Source: Planctomycetota bacterium (GTDB lineage: Bacteria; Planctomycetota; Planctomycetia; Planctomycetales; Planctomycetaceae). Taken from it: a stretch of DNA of 64,000 nt. The DNA is taken from the NCBI GenBank assembly GCA_022600195.1, contig JAHZKX010000045.1, positions 310,001 through 374,000 of the forward strand. Reading direction: 5' to 3'. Shown here one piece after another: positions 22,301-27,617 of this stretch. A model generated the notes under the pieces. The model ran no database searches, was not told the DNA's origin, and was given only the letters and a program-made list of their open reading frames with translations. Position 1 is the first letter of the stretch; the number at the start of each line of letters is the position of its first letter. A program made the position numbers and the translations under genes.

Positions 22301-23825
22301 AAATATTTCCGAATGTATCAAGGGCTAACCCCGTTGCGCTTTGCAGATCGAGTGATAGCTCTGTTGCATCAAGTCCATCTGCTGGTACTGTAGTCGCTCC
22401 TCCACCGGCAACCACAGAGATAATACCAGTGGCATGGTCGTGGTCGTGGCCGTGGTCGTGGTCGTGACCAACACGAAATATTTGGTTTTGGACAGAGTCA
22501 GTGAAGAAAACATTGCCTTCGCTGTCCACAGCAATACTCTTCGGAGCAGACAACTGGTATTCAGTTGCTAACCGATCAGGGGTAATTGTTGTTTCCGTTC
22601 CTCCGCCAGCAATCACAGTGATTAGACCATCATCTTTATTCACACGAATTACAAGATCCAGGCCACTATCTGTGAAGTAAACATTACCGTAACTATCTAC
22701 GGCGATACCTTCCAGATCATCCAATTGGAGGGATGTAGGATCATCACCATCGGCGGGAGTCGTTGAGCCTCCTCCTCCAGCGAACACTGTTACTGTTTCG
22801 CTATTTGAGTGATCAATCTGAAAGATGCGTTTAGTACCGCCGTCATCATCAATGTAATACGAGAAACGGCCTTCGGAATCGACTGCCACAGCGGATGGCG
22901 AGTCTACAGTGGCAGCATTGTCAGAAATGATATCAATTAGATTTTCATTTGTAACTACGACAACTTCAGCATCAGTGAAATCAGGAGTTGCTGACTCACC
23001 AATTCTCAAGTGGTAAGTGCCATCTGCGATATCAGCTGTAAAAGTGATTGTGGCTTTGTTGTCTGCAGAATCATAGACGACAGTATCGATAGGTGTTGGG
23101 GTGGTTTCCCCATCTTTAAAGAGTTGGTAAAAATCTTTGTTTTGCGCAGAAGCTAAATCTAGTTCATCATTGTTAAAGTAGACGACAATTTGGTCGAGCG
23201 CCTGGGTCAGGCTGCCTGTGCCACCACCTGAAACAGGTTGTGGGACAACGGAAACAACTTTGGCACCTAAATCCAATTCGAAATTAATAACCTGATCAAC
23301 ACCATCCTGAAATGCTTCGTTGGGTTGGCCGGCCTGGTCATTAAAACTCTCAAGTGGTGTCGCACCTGTTCCGAAAATCGTTATTTGGTAGGTATCATCA
23401 GGCAGTGATTCCGCGAAGCGAAGAATTACTTCATTTGGGTTATCACCTATGCCAATATAACCTGGTTGAATTGCTACCGTGCCGTTATCGAAATCATCAT
23501 CCAGTCCACTGCGAACGATCTGAATTCCACCCAGTGAAGCTGGATCAATCTGTTTACCTGGTGTGAACTTAAAAGTAAGTTCACTGGGAGCTTCGTTGTA
23601 GATTTCTCCTTCCGTCAAAGCAATATCGATGTTCGGTTCGATATTCACTAAAGAAGCGCCAGCTAATAGCGTACGATCTTCCAGTTGTTCGGCTGTGGTG
23701 TAAGAACACGCAAAACTTCGAGACTTCTCTCGGTTTAGGCGTTTTCTCTGACCTCGGCGCAAACAGCTTAAAAGAGAAGTAGGTTGGCGAAATGACGACA
23801 TGAAGGGTAGACGGCCCATTATCAT
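7356..23825 (-). CDS. giant exported multidomain protein with three metallopeptidase sites, Calx-beta and LVIVD repeats, cohesin-like domain and dockerin
   Basis: One unbroken frame of 5,489 residues. In order, by eye: LEDRTLLAG planctomycete export motif (48-56); two Ig/SbsA-like units (60-290); six NHL propeller repeats (300-660) with a His/Asp insert (453-465); metzincin HEIGHTLGLGH (811-821) with Met-turn LPSVMG; PPC-like domain; NosD/beta-helix stretches (about 990-1600); more PPC and propeller-like regions; a second peptidase HEMGHVIGIG (3034) with a third histidine 62 residues later and Met-turn ELMTG; eight Calx-beta repeats (about 3630-4570); seven LVIVD repeats (4584-4876); cohesin-like domain (about 4900-5055); dockerin (5066-5120); third peptidase HEVGHAAGF (5251) with histidine at 5295 and NDLMG; acidic tail. 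The domain set implies a secreted or cell-surface calcium-binding protein; its substrate is unknown. Start: ATG 23825, with an in-frame ATG two codons later. Confidence 0.93.
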   Translation of the reverse strand: MIMGRLPFMSSFRQPTSLLSCLRRGQRKRLNREKSRSFACSYTTAEQLEDRTLLAGASLVNIEPNIDIALTEGEIYNEAPSELTFKFTPGKQIDPASLGGIQIVRSGLDDDFDNGTVAIQPGYIGIGDNPNEVILRFAESLPDDTYQITIFGTGATPLESFNDQAGQPNEAFQDGVDQVINFELDLGAKVVSVVPQPVSGGGTGSLTQALDQIVVYFNNDELDLASAQNKDFYQLFKDGETTPTPIDTVVYDSADNKATITFTADIADGTYHLRIGESATPDFTDAEVVVVTNENLIDIISDNAATVDSPSAVAVDSEGRFSYYIDDDGGTKRIFQIDHSNSETVTVFAGGGGSTTPADGDDPTSLQLDDLEGIAVDSYGNVYFTDSGLDLVIRVNKDDGLITVIAGGGTETTITPDRLATEYQLSAPKSIAVDSEGNVFFTDSVQNQIFRVGHDHDHGHDHDHATGIISVVAGGGATTVPADGLDATELSLDLQSATGLALDTFGNIYFTNTHIDGGPSITQVIAVDSVSGIITIVAGGGTGVSPVDGIDAIDDLQLGSPLSIGLAVDSAQNIYLTDDGRVLRVNFDGKITVLAGNGALVPADGVQADQLDLNSPSGISVDNSGKVYFADTLDSQVIRINNESDDNSSFDNATNLLTLDTRTIQINAQIEPQSIAQPQLPGGNDEPGHREITIEAHIGAVGTTPSTPGAIPTIRFSFPETYGGGLFNEITENQKQRTREIYEIYSYLTGIEVQEVASGGTGIITGDIRAGDPNIPPLAAGGIAGGNAIMNGALDWGNSLYGGGWFTTAFHEIGHTLGLGHSYDLPSVMGSSGGDVGGTTAGEPIFPSNFDITHINRIRPALSNDIDLQKFELATAGRFTAEITADRLAVKSHLDSVLTLYQETGLPGFEVREIIARNDDYFGEDAFLDLELEAGTYYLAVTSVGNTNFDPTVSDSGYGGRTDGDYTLDINFTPEPPVNTFMVDSTGVALDGDADGTPGGVFDFWFKSGETIFVDKATQSAGLADGSLANPYSNIDDALSAAAASGTTEIVRIVGNNLDDDIVGDPSTFDNNEAYLIGLTDTFQPLEDGATFNIPQDVTVMVDEGAILKFQKANIDVGSNNILVDRSQGALQILGTPDNQVYMTAYGNDDLGGDDDGLSDGANPGDWGGIVFRADSDLEDSGVFLNSVNNANISYGGGSVFVNSVLQIFSPIYTESARPTIWQNTIHSNADSAISADPRSFEDSRFENGSFIMDRYGLEIFDNQIFDNSVNGLFVRINTPFGSEINKLDVPGIFNDDITHVITENLQIYGAPGGQTDAAGNPTINGRLKINPGTVVKLSGARIEAERGSAQLIAEGTEENPIIFTSLSDDRYGAGTTFDTSNDGDTAFGPGNWGGIIFNAASSGSIDHALITNGGGLVPIEGSFDNFNAIEVHQADFRISNSILKDNANGRSTSNRNGRGGNDSATIFVRGAQPIIVDNIFEDNAGTVISIDANSLNYKLKSDSGRSTGFVDAYQQFPDNKGALVRLNRMENNGLNGMEVRAALLDTETIWDDTDIVHILNGEIQVIQHHTFSGIRLQSNLDEGLVVKLGTGGGFTANGLPLDIDDRIGGTVQIIGQPGFPVVLTSLADDTVGASFTPDGFPQTDTNNDGDASIPTAGDWRSIRLDRYSNDRNVVVRFETEGNNTSGVDTNGIPGFAQNLGVLAPDQISGDENRALGFEVLGSISADAPDDVDVYSFSANAGTRIWVDIDRTASSLDSVVELVDIFGNVLASSWDSFDMATLGGAAEDLMQTAHLLGDFYSQNKGDAGFSVVLPDPTGTGAVGTYFVRVRSQPVAGNETDVTGGQTSGQYQLQIRLRQVDEKPGSTVRYADIRYATNGVEVLGQPSHSPLLGESSEKTGTNDTITNAQGLGNLLTSDRNTLAVSGTLSGDSDVDWYTFEMGYDLIQVIGGRSDGAKTFSTIFDIDYADGLTRGDTTLSVFDDQGRLILISRDSDIEDDQANNDTEDLSSGSFGTFDPYIGSVQLPTATPGTTFRYHVAVSSNARLPQALNATFNSNGLNEQIRLEPVSSVQRIVEDHIGFSGYTSGYELAGPTSQVDPITPGIFDISSTTSLAANVAAFTLADVNLYISQGSRLRIADAYDGRVVDSVGGIPAPTNTIDVGALSTAGNDSTSDITIRSDGRLYSYESLTNVQNTAGRLRELNAGTGATISSFNDGIPNIDTTAGAFNDPVRLTTDLVGALAFQRTGVATYNLYYAVNDGNISTLYQGNPANGDAGDNKVVSSTNPADAGNTFTVRGDIRVSDGGGGFLNIGNVTGLAFRGINSSSSQSQLYGVTEDGYFLTINRATGLSTGIDLSGQISGNFAGLTAAPQNLNNGAFQDLLFAITDSGNLYAIDPALETILTTVTDPVLGSIDIFSGGGTSINVGETSGVTGLAFSPLDFNLWHPTFRQNTEAGHGINNTFDQTRTDVGGNGRDSYPGTREHSEQQGGASFYFGFEEWLQNNDSTNDYIDYVGNAQYGVLTSNFQRDLSTNTTIGDNYNIAGGAHGTLETSTPFSLAGYSSTDLPTLYFNYFLESQGANSITGGMRDSARVFITNDDGATWTELATNNSTLAPPTSPGDGELSTYITTSEREDRTGNPNQRVQELFDNTGVWRQARIDLGTFAGDANLRLRFDFSTSGTISPDIDMPGDAFGNPISNQQAQNNDFEGFYIDDIIVGFAERGELVTGAQADQTDFFNVPQNPTFGAPTQLLSGGYQLEIRRGTDYAAPPNDQLPDLVISTQLDTNDNLIREDGQLGDRNLERQQGHISIESNSISSVSGYGINIDAGLRETVNAGPTAGGGTTERSQAGGVINGPELNDFFDGGLGFAPGVTIQNNVVTEFANGLGGIRVSGDANSSTSNNPAAVSYTKVVNNTLVGGGVDTPSPASQYTIDVVFTDSSLTASQQAIFQQAANRWSEIILGDVPDVMVTGFGLVDDLVIEASAPSIDGVGGILGQAGPQTVRNGSFIPSSGIMQFDSADLAALEASGQLVDVILHEMGHVIGIGTIWNSLGLLLNGGTTDPRFTGPEAIAQYNALLGRSVVDVPVEGSAGPGTNDAHWRESDLNNELMTGFLNSGVANPISTVTIGSLADLGYVVNLSAADTFPLQAPGVQLLNPVPIGEMLDTGPFSVLDASAFVSAGAGTANAIVPTAGQGIVVENFATTTILNNIIANTDIGIDLQSATGIPNVVGANLFKGNSANGTIGSNALLLGADDPLFVNPEQGNFYLQDNSQAIDSSLNSLADRPDFVNVKDPFGMPNSDIFAPNYDAFGQLRVDDPTQTPPPGLGSNIFKDRGAIERADFVGPTAIIALPADNDANGVDLNNNLTEVYIANPELFTTMIVELQDTGIGIDDTLINSSQFTLTFETSSTSGTLVEGTDYFFSYNSNTNEAIFTSIVGVFSLDTLYTIDVDNSDLTGVKDLAGNSLQPNQADLSTSFTVVVTDGVNDPPVNNIDSTPIPDAPPNFDVETEAETPLIFSAANGNALTVTDPDAFLGDGIVEVTLTAVNGTIVLGSTNNITVNPASTSTNIIFTGLLADVNAALEGTTWTPDAGYYTSASVTGLATLTMFTNDKGEFDGTDETDTDIIEITVNDPPTVQFSSATYTVTETDGITTTTLDVTLTRDKSGAVSTVLISDLLTGSADSGVDYAAFAANTPVSFAANDLQTTFSIIINGDDIVEADETINFEISGVQFNALINPTGQNTAEITIDDNDQAVLNINMVTQFEDEDAGSGAGVFTFTASLSNLVDASVTVDLQTQDGTAVAGGTAVGDSDYTSVFVDDFAIAALTLSNTFSVTVDTDMIVELEEYFDVIMSDLQASGLDVVLGTNGRGTIQNDDQAEITIVGESVSEDILSGLLTFTVELSTQVAGNISVLASTQDLEATVLNNDYVSKSETLTFVSGDPLTQNFTVAIIDDDTVELDERLTAALSSLNANGFDVEIAPALSGGEATGTILNDDTATFTISDVTLNEGNGPFIFLVSMSNAVDVDVTVDIETMDGTALVSDNDYTPVGIGDQTLTFVSGGSQTQAFTVDITNDNKVELDEIFTAILSNLNATGRDVSTVGALGTGTILNDDQAILSIGNVSQFEDSDIGAGPGVFRFTVAMSNPVDVDIAVDVATQDGTATVATNDYTPINLGSQTLTFVSGDPLLQTFDVQVTVDDIVELDEIFETILGNLVNNGRDVILGTNGTGVIRNDDSGLITINNISKKEDGSDGPFTFTATISNPIDTNISFNVSTQDNTATAADSDFNAILNQVINFTAGGPQTQTFTVDVIDDDKVELDEVFDIVMGNLVNSGRNIILGPVAQGTIENDDAAELTINNVSTLESNGPFTFTVTLSNQVDTDVSIDVLTQDNTAIAANGDFTALNNGDRVITFVSGSQLTQTFTVDVNNDNIVEADELFSTFLDALSLQDGGRGVTVGTGGGQATIRNDDTATLSITPVIDTEDNGPFQFLVELSNPVDVPITVEASTIDGTASSINIPIDFQGINGQVLTFNPGVTQLPVNVSVFDDGFTEGPETFEVILENLDPNGRAVFLTSIASRSSSATSDAAVAVDVVGDFAYIADRDGGLQVFNVADPSNPFNVGAYGFNNLGIAQGIDVVGNLAYLAVGEAGLQILNVSDPSNPTFVGSVATPARARGVQVIGNLAYVADDSGNGGGLQIFDVTNPAAPAHLGSFGVATPGGLAGGVQVIGNIAYVTDGNNGLQIVDVTDPTNPTQIHNVATPGGATIGLDVVGNFAYVANREGGLQVIDISTPATASIVGSLNTSGVATGVRVVGNFAYVADSAAGLQVVDITNPTNPTLANTFDTPGSARSLHVTGTLAFVADTFSGLQILEFFPSTVATGTILDPGGAPLTGTASAKTTISTSLVSTPTSTDANGETGSVPQSEQWIDEWDSFWIEVWGTTTDGSGISGGTFDLNYNTNFFTATAVEFGSAFGNSNSSSINDLNGTVSGISGQNNHVTLGSGNQVLLGRVKFESLGDDGVSIDKTSGFLGPHNLGIQVINAQLDISDFGGVTASVAQSPTTELWAVPFDLDDNGVINFRDLMTFASYYGTSVIDSTSGISWSLDFDKSGKINFRDLTYFAANYGSNRASGQDVAFPSNFPKEWYGSSITTEGDNSLNELIDSAVDEWKTATGNEDLAIQVVVTDLGGQQLGEGQILELDENGIPVKGRVYIDDDAAGLGWYSSIEGLSFDSNGQAIAGSAAEGHYDLYTVLLHEVGHAAGFSTGYSAFSDHVETSNSGQVQFASWDFVAPLSDDGLHIDENFYPNDLMGHDLDPSTRKMISTLDVQILQAAYADAAGAVIVPISAPLMAASATPVSNTPNTTRSIKKSVRSSAIAPSTVQPSQTVVQSVSQETTVISEQQSEWISAPLSQLQNSVLSTKAPTDLDQLVGSLLDNSYETEQIPFDEFGKIRIDETSSRFDFAHDFELEEIVDHEMIDEEFDNQFADWSGPLI
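8465..8632 (-). other. dockerin type I domain inside the giant protein
   Basis: Two EF-hand-like repeats, FDLDDNGVINFRDL and LDFDKSGKINFRDL, each with the D-x-D-x-D/S-G calcium loop followed by a helix ending in YYG/NYG, lie about 34 residues apart (residues about 5066-5120). This is the standard duplicated dockerin layout. It directly follows a cohesin-like beta domain (the WIEVWGTT to VINAQLDI region, about 4900-5055), so both halves of a cohesin-dockerin pair may sit in one chain. Confidence 0.8.
9200..10075 (-). repeat. LVIVD repeat array (about seven units) in the giant protein
   Basis: Seven units of about 42 residues share the pattern V-x-V-x-G-x-x-A-Y-V-A-D...G-L-Q-V-x-D-V-x-x-P-x-x-P (for example VVGNFAYVADSAAGLQVVDI). 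This matches the LVIVD family, expected to form a beta-propeller. Seven units would close one propeller. Unit-to-unit similarity is high at protein level and visible at DNA level. Confidence 0.8.
10110..12950 (-). repeat. eight Calx-beta repeats in the giant protein
   Basis: Eight consecutive units of about 110-120 residues each end in the signature N-D-D (for example TILNDDTA, TIRNDDTA) and contain DGTA..DY/DF, TLTFVSG, Q-T-F-T-V and D-D-x-V-E-L-D-E. These are Calx-beta domains, which bind calcium through acidic loops in secreted adhesins and in Na/Ca exchangers. Units 4 to 7 are the most alike, which suggests recent internal duplication. Confidence 0.88.
21880..22925 (-). repeat. NHL-type propeller repeats in the giant protein
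   Basis: Six units carry the NHL pattern with a conserved strand such as GIAVDSYGNVYFTDS, separated by linkers of the form VIAGGG...PADG. Six units are the usual number for an NHL beta-propeller. The run covers about residues 300-650, just before the first metallopeptidase domain. Confidence 0.82.
22431..22469 (-). repeat. His-Asp tract GHDHDHGHDHDHA inside an NHL repeat
   Basis: Residues 453-465 read GHDHDHGHDHDHA, encoded by a near-perfect 6-base GAC-CAC repeat. It interrupts the third NHL unit between FRV and TGIISVVAGGG, where sister units have only a short linker. Either a metal-binding loop or a slippage-generated low-complexity insert. Confidence 0.85.
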
Positions 23826-24455
23826 GGTTTCAGTCTCTCTAGCAAAATTGGTACGCGAATCTAAAGAGTGTGATTATTAGATTCTTCAGATTGGCCAAGA
23901 ATATTATCGGATTTATTACAAAGTATTACAAATGCAGAACTAAACCTTTTTAAATAATGCGTAATGTAGCAATGATTACACATATGCTAAATAAGCTAAA
24001 ATGGTATATATGGGGGAGTCAATATAAATCTACTCAGATAAAGGTTTATCTCTTTAAAAACAATTATTCGCAGATGTGGTTATTCAGTACCCTTACTCTT
24101 GAACCGAATATATCCACGTAGACCTAAGACGTTAAACAGAAGTAAGATATGCCTTTTAAAACGACTTTTTAGAAATTGGTTTAGAACAGACTAATTGGAC
24201 TCGGGTGAATCAAACAGACTGCATCTGACTAATTGTATACTATATATTTGTGTTTTGCCCATTTGTGACAGAGACGCATTGTTTTACAAAATCTAACTGT
24301 CTATCTCAGTACTTTCTACCAAAATTGTCAGAACCTTTGTGAGCGGGCCAGCCCTTTAGTTTTGCTTCCATTTTATTTCAGTGTCAATTAAACTTAGAAA
24401 ACATAAATTGTCCTAAGTTATTTAATATTAACACTTTCAGTAATCGAAAACCCTT
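23826..24455. promoter_or_regulatory. 630-base A+T-rich intergenic region
   Basis: Divergent non-coding stretch between the giant gene and the phosphodiesterase-like gene; it must hold both promoters. It is clearly more A+T-rich than its flanks and holds no open frame worth reporting. The only pattern I can point to is the 10-base-spaced direct repeat TATTACAAA at 23914-23922 and 23924-23932, about 90 bases upstream of the giant gene, which could bind a regulator on one face of the helix. No hairpin terminator or known RNA element was recognised. Confidence 0.4.
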
Positions 24456-25844
24456 ATGGCCAAACCGCTGATTGTCATTAATGTTGTCGGTTTCACCCAT
24501 GCAATGTTAGGTGAAAATACCCCCCACTTAATGCGTCTGGCAAATCTGGGATTTTCCAGACCAATGGGAACGGTATTGCCTGCAGTGACCTGTACTGCTC
24601 AGTCCACACTTTTGACGGGACTTTTACCCCGCGAACATGGAATTGTGTCGAATGGCTGGTATTTCCGTGAGTTGTCTGAAGTCATGTTCTGGAAACAGTC
24701 AAATCGACTGGTGCGTGGTGAGCCGGTTTACGAAGCTGCCAAACTTAGAGACCCTGCTTATACGACTGCGAAAATGTTTTGGTGGTATAACATGTATGCT
24801 CCCGTAGACTGGTCCGTGACACCTCGTCCCAGTTATCCGGCCGATGGCAGGAAGGTCTTCGATTCTTACAGTCAGCCTGAAGGCCTGAAGGACGAATTGC
24901 AATCAGAGTTGGGTGTATTTCCACTACTAAGATTCTGGGGCCCTGGTGCGGATATCTCAAGTTCTCGTTGGATAGTCGATGCCTCAATCAAAGTTTTTCA
25001 CGAGAAGAAACCGGACCTGACCTTAGTTTATCTACCGCATCTTGATTATAACTTGCAGCGTCTGGGGGTAAGTCATCCTGCCATCGATCAGGATATTAGA
25101 GACATTGATCGGGAAGCAGGGCGTTTGATCGAAGTGGCCGAGAATGCGGGTGCGGAAGTCGTTGTACTTTCCGAGTATGCTATTACGGATGTTGAGAAGC
25201 CGGTGCACATTAATAGAATCTTAAGAGAAGCGGGGTGGTTAAAAGTACGTAAAGAGGTTTTGGGTTGGGAATCTCTGGACTGCGGCGCTTCTGCTGCGTT
25301 CGCAGTATCCGATCATCAGATTGCTCATGTTTATATCCAGAACTCAGCTCACATTTCTGAAGTCAAATCTACACTCGAAACTGTAGATGGTGTTGAAATG
25401 GTTCTCGATCGGCGACAGCAAGCCGAATTCGGTATCGATCATGATCGGTCTGGTGAGCTTGTGGTGGTGGCAGCGCCTGGAGCCTGGTTTACTTATTATT
25501 TCTGGTTAGATGACGGCGTTGCACCCGATTACGCGCGCACGGTCGATATCCATCGTAAACCCGGATATGACCCGGTTGAGCTGTTTGTTGATCCGAAAAT
25601 TCGGTTGCCAAAATTACGAATTGCTCAGAGGTTGGCTCAAAAAAAACTGGGTTTTCGCTACTATATGGATCTCACCAGTCTGGATGCAAATCTCGTCAAG
25701 GGCAGTCATGGTCGCCTACCAACACCGGGAAAAGAAGAGCTGGAAGCACCAGTGTTTATCAGCTCTTCTCGATCCATAGAGCGGGATGAGATTCCTATGA
25801 CGGCCGTTAAAGAGATGCTATTGGAGTTACAATTTGGCAAATAG
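24456..25844 (+). CDS. alkaline-phosphatase-superfamily (nucleotide pyrophosphatase/phosphodiesterase-like) protein
   Basis: A 462-residue soluble protein with the overall plan of type I phosphodiesterases: an N-terminal strand (PLIVINVVG), NTPHLMRLANLG, and the nucleophile region PAVTCTAQSTLLTG with LLPREHGIVSNGWYF after it. A late KGSHGRLPTP supplies the C-terminal metal histidine. The other metal-site motifs are altered: the first aspartate is replaced in VINVVGF, D197 sits in HLDYNLQRLG without the usual histidine four residues later, and the SDHG motif reads SEYA. It may therefore bind metals differently or act on an unusual phosphoester. No signal peptide is visible, so a cytoplasmic location is likely. 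It lies upstream of hldE on the same strand (228-base gap), but a functional link is not shown. Confidence 0.75.
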   Translation: MAKPLIVINVVGFTHAMLGENTPHLMRLANLGFSRPMGTVLPAVTCTAQSTLLTGLLPREHGIVSNGWYFRELSEVMFWKQSNRLVRGEPVYEAAKLRDPAYTTAKMFWWYNMYAPVDWSVTPRPSYPADGRKVFDSYSQPEGLKDELQSELGVFPLLRFWGPGADISSSRWIVDASIKVFHEKKPDLTLVYLPHLDYNLQRLGVSHPAIDQDIRDIDREAGRLIEVAENAGAEVVVLSEYAITDVEKPVHINRILREAGWLKVRKEVLGWESLDCGASAAFAVSDHQIAHVYIQNSAHISEVKSTLETVDGVEMVLDRRQQAEFGIDHDRSGELVVVAAPGAWFTYYFWLDDGVAPDYARTVDIHRKPGYDPVELFVDPKIRLPKLRIAQRLAQKKLGFRYYMDLTSLDANLVKGSHGRLPTPGKEELEAPVFISSSRSIERDEIPMTAVKEMLLELQFGK

Positions 25845-26072
25845 CCAGCCCCTCTCCGGGTTTCCCTGGGTACGTTCGGCGAGAGATTTTTCAAAGCTCG
25901 TACTGCTTGATCGCATTTATAAAATATTTAGACCCAGTATTGTCAGGCTACCTATATTTCCAGAAAAGGGATTGACTCAAACTTGTATTCTGATGATGAT
26001 TCCGCAGCCTGTGAGAATCGCAGATCGCATTGACTCAACTGGATTTATAACAATATCTGAAACGTCTATTTT

Positions 26073-27617
26073 ATGTCTTATCATTTAATCAATACCATTC
26101 AAAAATTAGGGCACCCAAAAATTCTGGTTCTGGGTGATTTGATTCTGGATCGCTATATCTGGGGGAATGCAGAACGAATTAGCCAGGAAGCGCCTGTGAT
26201 TCTGTTACGGGAAGATGCTCAGGAAGTGCGACTCGGCGGTGCGGCGAATGTCGCCAACATGCTGATCGGTCTTGATGCTGAAGTCACGATGGCAGGAGCG
26301 ATTGGCAGCGATTTGGATGGAGTTGTAATCAAAGACGCTCTCGAAGAGAGAGGCGTCGATTGTTCAGCCATGATCCATGATGCCAGCCGTCCTACAACTG
26401 TCAAACAACGATTCATGGGGCGCGCACAGCAGAGGCACCCTCATCAAATTCTCCGAGTTGACCGCGAAGTAAATACTCCTTTAGATCAGCCCACGTCCGA
26501 AAAATTGCTCAAGTTGATTCTGCCGATGATTTCAGAGCACAAGGCTATTCTTGTGAGTGATTATGCCAAAGGAGTCTGCACTCCCGAAATATTGGCGGCT
26601 GTATTGGAAGAAGCGAGAAGAGTAGGAGTTCCGGTGATTGTAGATCCCTGTCCTGGGAGAGATTACCAGATATATTCCGGTGCAACAGCAATCACTCCGA
26701 ATCGATTGGAAACATCACGAGCGGTTGGTTTTGAAGTTAATTCACAAGAGGATGCATTTCGTGCTGGTCGCCAGTTATGCAGTGATCTGCAACTCGATTA
26801 TGTATTTGTCACACTCGACAGTGATGGCATCGCATTGACTCAAGCGGATGGATTGACACAAATCCTGCCTACCCGCAAACGGGAAGTGTATGACATTACC
26901 GGTGCGGGAGACATGGTGTTGGCGACGATCGGAGTGGGAAGTGCTGCCCGATTCGCCCCCGTTGATCTTGCCCGTTTGGCGAATGTCGCCGGCGGCCTGG
27001 AGGTCGAACAGATTGGTGTAGTCACGATCAGCCGCGAGGAGATGATTGCGGATCTCTTGATGGGATCGCGTGTCACCAGCGAAAAAATATTACCCCTGGA
27101 AGAATTAAAGCGACACTTGATGGCACGACAAAAGCTGGGTCAAAAAGTGGTTTTGACCAATGGCTGCTTTGATGTTATGCATGTAGGACACGTGACTTAT
27201 CTGGAGCAGGCAGCCGCCGAAGGAGATTGTCTAATTGTTGCCGTGAATAGCGACAGCAGTGTACGGTCCTTAAACAAAGGTACGGATCGTCCCATCTTCG
27301 GGCAAGCCCATCGCGCTTCCATGTTGGCGGCTCTTGAAGGCATTGATTATGTCGTCGTCTTTGAAGAAACAACACCTTGCGAATTAATCAGCTTGCTCAA
27401 GCCGGATTTACTCGTCAAAGGGGGCACATACAAAAAAGAAGAAATCGTCGGCTGGGATATCGTTGAGTCTTATGGAGGTGAGGTCAGAACTCTGGGAGTG
27501 ACTCCTGGTATCTCAACAACACAAATCCTGGGAACCATTCGCAGTAATCAGGAGCATGAGACCGGCACGACTGCTTTAAAACATCCTATTGAACCTCCGA
27601 GACGAAAAGCCGGATGA
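26073..27617 (+). CDS. hldE: bifunctional heptose 7-phosphate kinase / heptose 1-phosphate adenylyltransferase
   Basis: Two-domain cytoplasmic enzyme of ADP-heptose synthesis for the LPS core. Residues about 1-330 are a PfkB/ribokinase-type kinase (LVLGDLILDRYIWGNAERIS at the start, GGAANVANM, DYAKGV, and the catalytic DITGAGDMVL near residue 274). Residues about 355-495 are a nucleotidyltransferase (NGCFDVMHVGHVTYL near residue 363, then VNSDSSVRSLNKG and KGGTYKKEEIVG). The length of 514 matches a full fusion. No strong Shine-Dalgarno sequence precedes ATG 26073, but the N-terminus is normal. The stop overlaps the waaF start by four bases, so the two are translationally coupled. Confidence 0.95.
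   Translation: MSYHLINTIQKLGHPKILVLGDLILDRYIWGNAERISQEAPVILLREDAQEVRLGGAANVANMLIGLDAEVTMAGAIGSDLDGVVIKDALEERGVDCSAMIHDASRPTTVKQRFMGRAQQRHPHQILRVDREVNTPLDQPTSEKLLKLILPMISEHKAILVSDYAKGVCTPEILAAVLEEARRVGVPVIVDPCPGRDYQIYSGATAITPNRLETSRAVGFEVNSQEDAFRAGRQLCSDLQLDYVFVTLDSDGIALTQADGLTQILPTRKREVYDITGAGDMVLATIGVGSAARFAPVDLARLANVAGGLEVEQIGVVTISREEMIADLLMGSRVTSEKILPLEELKRHLMARQKLGQKVVLTNGCFDVMHVGHVTYLEQAAAEGDCLIVAVNSDSSVRSLNKGTDRPIFGQAHRASMLAALEGIDYVVVFEETTPCELISLLKPDLLVKGGTYKKEEIVGWDIVESYGGEVRTLGVTPGISTTQILGTIRSNQEHETGTTALKHPIEPPRRKAG

Noticed and set aside
7356-23825. Many opposite-strand and shifted open frames within the giant gene
   Set aside because: The main frame is open for 16.5 kb with clear domain content; the others are short shadows without start signals or recognisable products.
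25834-26088. 84-codon frame between the phosphodiesterase-like gene and hldE
   Set aside because: Overlaps both neighbouring genes, has no ribosome-binding site and reads as random protein.
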